DNA of 24,541 nt from an uncultured Collinsella sp. Its GTDB lineage: Bacteria; Actinomycetota; Coriobacteriia; Coriobacteriales; Coriobacteriaceae. The position numbers were made by a program, and so were the translations under genes. This document shows, one piece after another, positions 15,583 through 22,102 of this stretch. Under the pieces are notes generated by a model. The model searched no databases. It worked only from the letters and a program-made list of their open reading frames with translations, and had not been told where the DNA came from. Numbering within the stretch: position 1 is the first letter of the stretch; each line of letters begins with the position of its first letter. Where the stretch lies: positions 1 through 24,541 of the forward strand of contig CABULX010000018.1 of the NCBI GenBank assembly GCA_902492545.1, written 5' to 3'.

Positions 15583-15661
15583 TCCCCAGTATTGGGCGCC
15601 CAAGGTTGGGCTGGGTCCTACGAGGCCTGCAGCCGACCGGTCGCATGGAAAAAGGAGAAAC

Positions 15662-17173
15662 ATGGCTACGTTCTTTCCCGGTGAGTCCCACACGTTTTCG
15701 GAGTATCTGCTGGTCCCTGGTTACTCGTCCTCGCAGTGCATCCCCAACAACGTCTCTCTTAAGACGCCGCTAACCCGCTTCAAGCGCGGTGAGAAGCCGG
15801 CAATCACCCTGAACATCCCCATGGTTTCCGCCATCATGCAGTCCGTCTCGGGCGTCGACATGGGTGTCGCGCTCGCTACCGAGGGTGGCCTGTCCTTCAT
15901 TTACGGTTCCCAGAGCGCCGAGTCCGAGGCCGCCATGGTCAAGGCCGTCAAGGATCACAAGGCCGGCTTCGTTCAGTCCGATTCCACGCTGACCCCCGAC
16001 ATGACCATGGAGCAGGTCATCGAGCTCAAGGAGAAGACCGGTCACTCCACCATGCCGGTTACCGACGACGGCACTCCCAAGGGTAAGCTCCTGGGCATCG
16101 TCACCAGCCGTGACTATCGTCCCAGTCGCGATGACCACCAGACGAAGGTCTCCGAGTTCATGACCCCGCGTGAGCAGCTCATCGTGGGCGACAAGAACAT
16201 CAGCCTCAAGGTCGCTAACGACGTCATCTGGGACAACAAGCTCAACGCCCTGCCCATCGTCGACGATAACGATCACCTCATGGGCATCGTCTTCCGCAAG
16301 GACTACGATAGCCACAAGACCAACCCCAACGAGCTGCTCGATAACGACAAGCGCTACATGGTCGGCGCCGGTATCAACACCCGCGACTATGCCGAGCGCG
16401 TGCCGCTGCTCATCGAGGCCGGTGCCGACGTTCTGTGCATCGACTCCTCCGAGGGCTTCAGCGAGTGGCAGAAGCGCACTATCGAGTGGATCCGCGCCAA
16501 CTACGGCGAGGACGTCAAGGTTGGTGCCGGTAACGTCGTCGACGCCGAGGGCTTCCGCTTCCTGGCCGACTGTGGTGCCGACTTCATCAAGGTCGGTATC
16601 GGCGGCGGCTCCATCTGCATCACCCGTGAGACCAAGGGTATCGGCCGTGGCCAGGCCACCGCGCTGATCGATGTCTGCCGTGCTCGCGACGAGTACTACG
16701 AGGAGACCGGCGTCTACGTGCCCGTGTGCTCCGACGGCGGCATCGTCTACGACTACCACATGACGCTCGCCCTTGCCATGGGCGCCGACTTTATGATGCT
16801 GGGCCGCTACTTCGCCCGCTTTGATGAGAGCCCGACTGAGCGCGTCAACGTGAACGGTCAGTACATGAAGGAGTACTGGGGCGAGGGCTCTGCGCGTGCC
16901 CGCAACTGGCAGCGCTACGACCTGGGCGGCGCCGCGAAGCTCAGCTTCGTCGAGGGCGTCGACTCCTATGTTCCCTATGCCGGCTCCCTCAAAGACGGCG
17001 TGGGCGGCACGCTCTACAAGGTCAAGTCCACGATGTGCAACTGCGGTGCCCTCTCGATCCCCGAGCTTCAGGAAAAGGCACGCCTGACCCTGGTGAGCTC
17101 GACCTCGATCGTCGAAGGCGGCGCCCACGATGTAGTCGTGAAGGATTCTCAGCAGTCCGTATCTTATCGATAA
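15662..17173 (+). CDS. guaB: Inosine-5'-monophosphate dehydrogenase
   Basis: This 503-residue enzyme oxidises IMP to XMP with NAD+, the committed step of guanine nucleotide synthesis. It has the TIM barrel (about 1-100 and 220-500) with an inserted CBS pair (about 110-215). The catalytic Cys is C319 in GIGGGSICITRETKGIGRGQ, and the flap dyad is R418-Y419 in RNWQRYDLGG. Length and both catalytic positions coincide, as far as I recall, with the Tritrichomonas foetus enzyme, and the flap, VCSDGGIVYDYHMTLALAMG and KSTMCNCGAL segments are also of that type. It is thus not the common Bacillus/E. coli subtype. The ATG at 15662 follows AAAGGAG (15651-15657). It is apparently monocistronic, with hairpins after the stop. 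Confidence 0.95.
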   Translation: MATFFPGESHTFSEYLLVPGYSSSQCIPNNVSLKTPLTRFKRGEKPAITLNIPMVSAIMQSVSGVDMGVALATEGGLSFIYGSQSAESEAAMVKAVKDHKAGFVQSDSTLTPDMTMEQVIELKEKTGHSTMPVTDDGTPKGKLLGIVTSRDYRPSRDDHQTKVSEFMTPREQLIVGDKNISLKVANDVIWDNKLNALPIVDDNDHLMGIVFRKDYDSHKTNPNELLDNDKRYMVGAGINTRDYAERVPLLIEAGADVLCIDSSEGFSEWQKRTIEWIRANYGEDVKVGAGNVVDAEGFRFLADCGADFIKVGIGGGSICITRETKGIGRGQATALIDVCRARDEYYEETGVYVPVCSDGGIVYDYHMTLALAMGADFMMLGRYFARFDESPTERVNVNGQYMKEYWGEGSARARNWQRYDLGGAAKLSFVEGVDSYVPYAGSLKDGVGGTLYKVKSTMCNCGALSIPELQEKARLTLVSSTSIVEGGAHDVVVKDSQQSVSYR

Positions 17174-17221
17174 GGTAAGAGCCTCACATAAAGGTTGAGT
17201 TTCAACCACGTTATTTAGATA

Positions 17222-17256
17222 AAGCGAGATGCCCGCAAGTCGCAGGCATCTCGCTT
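17222..17256 (+). terminator. Hairpin terminator after guaB
   Basis: AAGCGAGATGCC (17222-17233) pairs perfectly with GGCATCTCGCTT (17245-17256). Only a broken T-run follows (GTCGTATTT). A smaller hairpin, GGTTGA-GTT-TCAACC (17193-17207), lies between it and the guaB stop. Termination is likely but not textbook. Confidence 0.7.
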
Positions 17257-17290
17257 GTCGTATTTGCTATCATCAGTCAAGTTAACCTTA

Positions 17291-17409
17291 GGGTCGGTCG
17301 GTTTAGCTTTGTTCGCTACAAGTTCCGCACGCAAAGAAGAGCACTAAATGTGCTCTTCGTCTTGCGCAGGACTGTCCGCAGTAGCGAATAAAGCTAAGCC
17401 GACCGACCC
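17291..17409 (+). ncRNA. Very long leader hairpin upstream of leuS (candidate structured RNA or palindromic element)
   Basis: Positions 17291-17319 pair with 17381-17409 over 29 bp with only two G-U wobbles. Inside, AGTTCCGC-type sequence pairs imperfectly with the segment around 17367-17378, then GCAA/TTGC, and a 9-bp tip GAAGAGCAC (17336-17344) / GTGCTCTTC (17350-17358) with loop TAAAT. Weak extra pairing of 17282-17290 with 17414-17422 reaches the leuS ribosome-binding site. No T-box hallmarks (specifier loop, TGGN bulge) were found. It could be a regulatory leader, an RNase III substrate or a MITE-like insertion. Confidence 0.55.
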
Positions 17410-17432
17410 CAGCTAAGATTAAAGGAGCTGAT

Positions 17433-20009
17433 ATGTGCGATTGCACAGATCATAAGGACGAGATCCCTGCCTACGACGCGCAGGCCATTGAGTCCCGGTG
17501 GATGAAGGCCTGGGAGGATTCCAACCTCTTTGCTGTCGACACCGACGACAGCAAGCCCAAGAAGTATGTGCTCGAGATGTTCCCGTATCCGTCGGGCGAC
17601 CTGCACATGGGCCACGCGCGCAACTACACCATCGGCGATGCCATGGCCCGTCAGGCCCGCATGCGCGGCTACGACGTGCTGCACCCCATCGGCTTCGATG
17701 CCTTTGGCCTGCCCGCCGAGAACGCCGCCATCAAGCACAACACGCAGGCTGCCGCCTGGACGTATAAGAACATGGACCAGGCGCTCGCCACGATGAAGCG
17801 CATGGGCTTCTCCTACGATCTGGATCGCATGGTCAAGACCTGCAGCCCCGACTACTACCGCTGGGGCCAGTGGATCTTTGAGAAGATGTGGGAAAAGGGC
17901 CTGGTCTACCGTAAGAAGAACCCGGTCAACTGGTGCCCCACCTGCAAGACCGTTCTGGCCAACGAGCAGGTCACCGAGGGTAAGTGCTGGCGCTGCGGCA
18001 CCGAGCCTGAGAAGCGCGACCTGGAGCAGTGGTACTTCAAGATCACCGAGTACTCCCAGGAGCTGCTCGACGATCTGGAGAAGCTCCCCGGCTGGCCCGA
18101 GCGCGTCAAGCAGATGCAGGCTAACTGGATCGGTCGCTCCGAGGGCGCCGAGGTCGACTTTACCCTGTGCGACCAGGATGGCGAGCCCATCGAGGGCGAC
18201 GAGGGCAAGATCACCGTCTTCACCACGCGTGCCGATACGCTCTTTGGCGTCTCCTTCTTTGTCCTGGCTCCCGAGTACGCCGGCCTGCACGAGCTCGTCG
18301 AGGGCACGGAGTACGAGGAGGCCGTCACCAAGATCGTCGATGACTCCAAGCATATCTCTGCCGTCGAGCGTGCCCAGGGCACCCTCGAGAAGCACGGTGC
18401 CTTTACCGGCCGCTACGTGGTGAACCCGGTCAACGGCGAGAAGGTCCCTGTGTGGGTTGCCGATTATGTCGTTGCCGACTACGGTACCGGTGCCGTCATG
18501 GCCGTTCCCTGTGGCGACCAGCGCGACTTTGAGTTTGCTCGTAAGTACGACCTGCCGATTGTGCCGATCATCCTGGACGATGACGATCGCGCTGCCGTCG
18601 AGGCCAGCGGCGAGACCATCGATACCTTCCATGAGGAGACCGTCGACTGGGATTGCGCCCACGCTGCTGAGGGCACGCTCGTCCAGTCCGGCAAGTACAC
18701 CGGCATGCGCGGCGGCAAGCACTCCGAGGGTGAGGCTGCGATCGTGGCCGACCTCGAGTCCATGGGCTGCGGTCGTCGCAAGGTCGAGTTCCGTCTGCGC
18801 GACTGGCTCATTTCCCGTCAGCGTTATTGGGGCAACCCCATCCCGGCCATCCACTGCGAGCATTGCGGCATCGTGCCCGTGCCTGAGGATCAGCTGCCGG
18901 TGACGCTGCCCGAGAACCTGGACCTGGGCGCCGGCGAGACCCTCGCCGAGTGTAAGGACTTCTACGAGACCACCTGCCCGGTCTGCGGTCGCCCGGCCAA
19001 GCGCGAGACCGATACCATGGACACCTTCACCTGCTCCAGCTGGTATTACCTGCGCTATACCGACCCGCACAACACCGAGCTGCCCTTCTCCAAGGAAGCC
19101 GCCGACCGTTGGATGCCCGTCGATAACTACATCGGCGGCATCGAGCACGCTATTTTGCACCTGCTCTACAGTCGCTTCTTTACCAAGGCACTGCGCGACC
19201 TGGGCCTGCTGAGCGTGGACGAGCCCTTCACCAACCTGCTGTGCCAGGGCATGGTCAAGGACGAGAACGGCGACACCATGTCCAAGTCCAAGGGCAACGT
19301 CGTACCCCCGAGCTCGGTTATCGAGCCCTACGGCGCCGACACCATGCGTTTGGCGATCCTGTTTATTGCCCCGCCCGAGAAGGACTTCGACTGGGATCCC
19401 AAGGCCGTTGAGGGCGCCAACCGCTTCATCAAGCGCGCCTGGCGTATCGTTTGGCAGCTCGTCCAGTCCGGCGACGCCAACGTGGCCTTCGACAAGTCCG
19501 CGCTCGACGAGGTTGCGATGAAGCTCTATCGCGAGCGTCACCGCACCATCGCCAAGTGCACCGAGGACTTCGATCGCGGCCAGTTCAACACCGCGATCTC
19601 GGCCGTCATGGAGCTCGTCAACGCTGCGAGCGCCTACCTCAACGCCACCGAGGATACCGCCCGCGACAAGGCGCTGTGCTACGGCGTGGCTAAGGATATC
19701 GTGAGCGTCCTTGCCCCTATCTGCCCGTTCTGGGCCGACGAGCTGTGGCACGAGGCACTCGGCTGCGAGGGCAACGCCTACACCGCCGCCTGGCCCGAGT
19801 TCGACCTGGCCGAGTCCGTTGAGGACACGGTGCAGATCGTGGTCCAGGTGCTCGGTAAGGTCCGCGGCCGCGTCGATGTTGCCCGCGATGCCTCCAATGA
19901 GGATATGCAGGCTGCCGCCGAGGCCGCCGTCGCCAAGTGGCTCGAGGGCAAGACGGTCGTCAAGGCCATCTGCGTGCCCGGCAAGCTGGTCAACCTGGTG
20001 GTCAAGTAA
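17433..20009 (+). CDS. leuS: Leucyl-tRNA synthetase
   Basis: This 858-residue class I synthetase charges tRNA-Leu. Visible landmarks are the HIGH motif H58-M-G-H61 in FPYPSGDLHMGHARNY, a Cys zinc knuckle (CPTCK ... CWRCG, about 169-190), and the CP1 editing domain with TTRADTLFG (about 264-272) and GDQRDFEFA. A second Cys cluster (CEHCG, CPVCG) follows, then the KMSKS loop T615-M-S-K-S-K-G-N, where the first Lys is Thr, and the anticodon-binding and C-terminal domains. The C-terminal end GKVRGRVDVARDAS and VVKAICVPGKLVNLVVK is complete. The ATG at 17433 follows AAAGGAG (17421-17427) at 5 nt. It stands alone between its long leader hairpin and an intrinsic terminator. Confidence 0.97.
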   Translation: MCDCTDHKDEIPAYDAQAIESRWMKAWEDSNLFAVDTDDSKPKKYVLEMFPYPSGDLHMGHARNYTIGDAMARQARMRGYDVLHPIGFDAFGLPAENAAIKHNTQAAAWTYKNMDQALATMKRMGFSYDLDRMVKTCSPDYYRWGQWIFEKMWEKGLVYRKKNPVNWCPTCKTVLANEQVTEGKCWRCGTEPEKRDLEQWYFKITEYSQELLDDLEKLPGWPERVKQMQANWIGRSEGAEVDFTLCDQDGEPIEGDEGKITVFTTRADTLFGVSFFVLAPEYAGLHELVEGTEYEEAVTKIVDDSKHISAVERAQGTLEKHGAFTGRYVVNPVNGEKVPVWVADYVVADYGTGAVMAVPCGDQRDFEFARKYDLPIVPIILDDDDRAAVEASGETIDTFHEETVDWDCAHAAEGTLVQSGKYTGMRGGKHSEGEAAIVADLESMGCGRRKVEFRLRDWLISRQRYWGNPIPAIHCEHCGIVPVPEDQLPVTLPENLDLGAGETLAECKDFYETTCPVCGRPAKRETDTMDTFTCSSWYYLRYTDPHNTELPFSKEAADRWMPVDNYIGGIEHAILHLLYSRFFTKALRDLGLLSVDEPFTNLLCQGMVKDENGDTMSKSKGNVVPPSSVIEPYGADTMRLAILFIAPPEKDFDWDPKAVEGANRFIKRAWRIVWQLVQSGDANVAFDKSALDEVAMKLYRERHRTIAKCTEDFDRGQFNTAISAVMELVNAASAYLNATEDTARDKALCYGVAKDIVSVLAPICPFWADELWHEALGCEGNAYTAAWPEFDLAESVEDTVQIVVQVLGKVRGRVDVARDASNEDMQAAAEAAVAKWLEGKTVVKAICVPGKLVNLVVK

Positions 20010-20038
20010 GCATTGCGCGCTTAACTGACGCATAAAAG

Positions 20039-20074
20039 ACGAGGGGCGATCCGGTTGGGTCGTCCCTCGTTTTT
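20039..20074 (+). terminator. Rho-independent terminator after leuS
   Basis: ACGAGGGGCGA (20039-20049) pairs with TCGTCCCTCGT (20060-20070) with one G-U wobble, followed by a T5 run (20070-20074). It lies 30 nt after the leuS stop. Confidence 0.9.
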
Positions 20075-20160
20075 CATGTACCTGCCCTGATGTCTGCGGT
20101 CAATTGTCCTATTCTTGTGGAGAAGCTGTGCGCACGCTGACCTGCAGATTCGTACTGTGC

Positions 20161-20189
20161 TTGCACGTTTCCGCAGCTATTGGTATAGT
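20161..20189 (+). promoter_or_regulatory. Promoter of the rimP-nusA-infB operon
   Basis: TTGCAC (20161-20166), a 17-nt spacer and TATAGT (20184-20189) make the best sigma-70-type promoter of the window. Transcription would begin near 20196, giving a ~70-nt leader that contains the hairpin at 20215-20247. The stretch 20075-20160 shows nothing else recognisable. Confidence 0.75.
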
Positions 20190-20214
20190 TTGCTTGCAAA
20201 TGAAGTTGTAATTG

Positions 20215-20247
20215 AAAGAAGTGGGGTTTCGGCCCCGCTTCTTTTTT
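20215..20247 (+). terminator. Terminator-like attenuator in the rimP leader
   Basis: AAAGAAGTGGGG (20215-20226) pairs with CCCCGCTTCTTT (20233-20244) over 12 bp with one G-U wobble, and a T6 run (20242-20247) follows. It lies between the promoter and rimP, 21 nt before the start, so most transcripts must read through it. Leaders of rimP/nusA operons in other bacteria also carry terminators, which fits feedback by NusA; that mechanism is inferred here. Confidence 0.8.
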
Positions 20248-20267
20248 GTATGGATGGAGGTGCCGCA

Positions 20268-20762
20268 ATGGTCAAGACCAAGACCGAGCAGGCGATCATC
20301 GACGCGCTCGAGGCCGTCGCTCCCCAGCACGATGTCGACATCGTCGACGTCGAGCTCGTGGGTGCCACCAAGGCCCCCTGCGTGCGCGTGCGTATCGAGG
20401 GTGCCGAGGGTCAGAGCCTGTCGCTCAACGACGTCACGGCCAACACCAAATGGGTCGGCGATGTGATTGAGGAGCTCGACCCCATCTCTTCGAGTTATAC
20501 GCTCGAGGTGTCGAGCCCGGGCATGGCGCGCCCGCTACGCCGCCCGTGCGACTTTGCCCGCTTTGTGGGCGAGAACTGCGAGCTCACCTCCACCGCCACC
20601 GAGGGTCGTCGCAAGTACGCCGGCAAGATTGCCGCCGCCACCGAGACGAACGTGACCCTTGAGCTCGAGGGCGGCGAGTCCGTTACCCTCGATTTCTCTG
20701 ATGTTAAAAAGTGCAAGTTGAAGCCCACCTACGACTTCAAGCCCGCGAAGGAAGGAAAGTAA
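20268..20762 (+). CDS. rimP: Ribosome maturation factor RimP
   Basis: This 164-residue protein helps mature the 30S subunit. The N-terminal alpha/beta domain (about 1-80) shows VDIVDVELVG and the family motif YTLEVSSPGMARPLRRP (about 76-92). An Sm-like C-terminal domain follows (about 93-155) with GRRKYAGKI and DFSDVKKCKL. It is the first gene of the classical rimP-nusA-infB operon. The ATG at 20268 has GGAGG (20256-20260) 7 nt upstream; an in-frame ATG at 20250 directly after the terminator is less suitable. One nucleotide separates its stop from nusA. Confidence 0.93.
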   Translation: MVKTKTEQAIIDALEAVAPQHDVDIVDVELVGATKAPCVRVRIEGAEGQSLSLNDVTANTKWVGDVIEELDPISSSYTLEVSSPGMARPLRRPCDFARFVGENCELTSTATEGRRKYAGKIAAATETNVTLELEGGESVTLDFSDVKKCKLKPTYDFKPAKEGK

Positions 20763-20763
20763 G

Positions 20764-22011
20764 ATGGCAGCATCCGACATGATGTCCGCCCTGATGGAGC
20801 TTTGCCAGGAGAAGCACATCGACCAGCTCTACCTGATCGACCGCCTGGAGCAGTCGCTCGCCAAGAGCTATGCCGAGATCCTGCATCTTGAGTGGGGCGC
20901 CAAGGTGACCATCGACCGCACCACCGGCAAGATCTACGTCTACCGCCTGGAGCCGATCGACGATTCCATGGACGAGGAGGGCAACTTCACCGAGTTCGAG
21001 GAGATCGACGTCACCCCCAAGAACACGAGCCGCATCGCCGCCCAGCACGCCAAGGCCGAGATCAACGCCATCGTGCGCAACTCCGCCCGCGAGCAGATCT
21101 ACGAGGAGTTCTCCGGCCGCATCGGTGACCTCATCAGCGGTACCGTGCTGCAGTCCACGCCCGACTTCACGATCGTCAAGATTCGCGAGGGCGTCGAGGC
21201 CGAGCTGCCGCACTTCGATCAGCGTCGTTACGAGAACGAGCGCAACGAGCGTCCGATGGGCGAGCGCTACCTGCACAACCAGCACATCAAGGCCGTGATC
21301 ATCGACGTTCGCGACCCCAACTCCAACCTGCAGCCGGTTCGTGGCGAGCACAGCCGTCCGCCGATTGTCATCTCCCGTACCCACCCCGAGCTCATGCGTC
21401 GTCTGTTTGAGCAGGAGGTGCCCGAGATCTATGAGGGCACCGTCCAGATCAAGTCGATCGCCCGCGAGCCCGGCCAGCGCTCCAAGGTCGCCGTTCACTC
21501 GCTCGACGACCGTTTGGATCCCGTGGGCGCCTGCGTCGGCCCCAAGGGCAGCCGTGTCCGCGCTGTCGTGGGCGAGCTCCGTGGCGAGCGCGTCGACGTC
21601 ATCCTGTGGGATGCCGATCCTGCCGTCTACGTCGCCAACGCCCTGTCGCCCGCTAAGGTCACCCGCGTCCTCATCGACGAGGAGAAGGCCTACGCCGGCG
21701 TCATCGTGCCCGACGACCAGTTGTCCCTCGCCATCGGCAAGGAGGGCCAGAACGCCCGCCTCGCCGCGCGCCTGACCGGCTGGCACATCGACATCAAGTC
21801 TGAGACGCTTGCCGCCGACATCCTCAAGAATGTTCCCGTTCACGAGGAGCCCGCCGCCGACCTGATCGGTGACGAGGAGGACGAGGACGTCCGCCGCTGC
21901 GAGTATGTGTCCGAGGACGGCATCCAGTGCCGAAACCAGGCTCGTCCCGGCTCCCGTTTCTGCGGTGTCCACGACACCGACGCCTTCGATGATGCGGAGG
22001 ACCTGATCTAG
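20764..22011 (+). CDS. nusA: Transcription termination/antitermination factor NusA with Cys/His C-terminal tail
   Basis: This 415-residue protein binds RNA polymerase and controls pausing, termination and antitermination. Domains in order are the N-terminal polymerase-binding domain (about 1-125), S1 (about 130-205), KH1 with VGPKGSRVRAVVGEL, and KH2 with LAIGKEGQNARLAARL (to about 350). After an acidic linker (DEEDEDVRR) comes a tail with C379-x9-C389-x10-C400-x2-H403, which looks like a small zinc-binding unit; this is not part of standard NusA. The ATG lies one base after the rimP stop, with a GAAGGAAAG ribosome-binding site overlapping the rimP end. infB follows directly, without the ylxR gene often found between them in Gram-positives. 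Confidence 0.95.
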   Translation: MAASDMMSALMELCQEKHIDQLYLIDRLEQSLAKSYAEILHLEWGAKVTIDRTTGKIYVYRLEPIDDSMDEEGNFTEFEEIDVTPKNTSRIAAQHAKAEINAIVRNSAREQIYEEFSGRIGDLISGTVLQSTPDFTIVKIREGVEAELPHFDQRRYENERNERPMGERYLHNQHIKAVIIDVRDPNSNLQPVRGEHSRPPIVISRTHPELMRRLFEQEVPEIYEGTVQIKSIAREPGQRSKVAVHSLDDRLDPVGACVGPKGSRVRAVVGELRGERVDVILWDADPAVYVANALSPAKVTRVLIDEEKAYAGVIVPDDQLSLAIGKEGQNARLAARLTGWHIDIKSETLAADILKNVPVHEEPAADLIGDEEDEDVRRCEYVSEDGIQCRNQARPGSRFCGVHDTDAFDDAEDLI

Positions 22012-22019
22012 CGCGCGGC

Positions 22020-22042
22020 CGCGCCGGGCGGGTCCCGGCGCG
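22020..22042 (+). other. GC-rich hairpin in the nusA-infB spacer
   Basis: CGCGCCGGG (22020-22028) and CCCGGCGCG (22034-22042) form a perfect 9-bp stem with a 5-nt loop just after the nusA stop. No T-run follows, so an mRNA processing or stability role is more likely than termination. Confidence 0.6.
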
Positions 22043-22066
22043 TCTCCCACGCTCGTTCAGTCTCTA

Positions 22067-22081
22067 GGCACCCAAGGTGCC
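22067..22081 (+). other. Small hairpin before the infB ribosome-binding site
   Basis: GGCACC-CAA-GGTGCC is a perfect 6-bp stem ending 9 nt before AGGTGA (22091-22096), the presumed infB ribosome-binding site. It may influence initiation, but this is speculative. Confidence 0.4.
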
Positions 22082-22102
22082 AGAAAGGGTAGGTGAAGTC
22101 AT

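Noticed and set aside
15590..15661. Purine riboswitch in the guaB leader
   Set aside because: The leader is only about 70 nt and shows none of the conserved core of known purine riboswitches.
17261..17432. T-box riboswitch before leuS
   Set aside because: No specifier loop, AG bulge or TGGN antiterminator bulge was found; the structure is one long hairpin.
17593..19293. LeuRS KMSKS motif with Thr instead of the first Lys as a possible defect
   Set aside because: The key second lysine and the SKGN context are intact and this position varies among functional synthetases.
17394..20033. A long open frame on the minus strand opposite leuS, and similar ones opposite infB, nusA, guaB and the CotH gene
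   Set aside because: They mirror strongly biased GC-rich codons of clear genes, have no ribosome-binding sites and show no recognisable domains.
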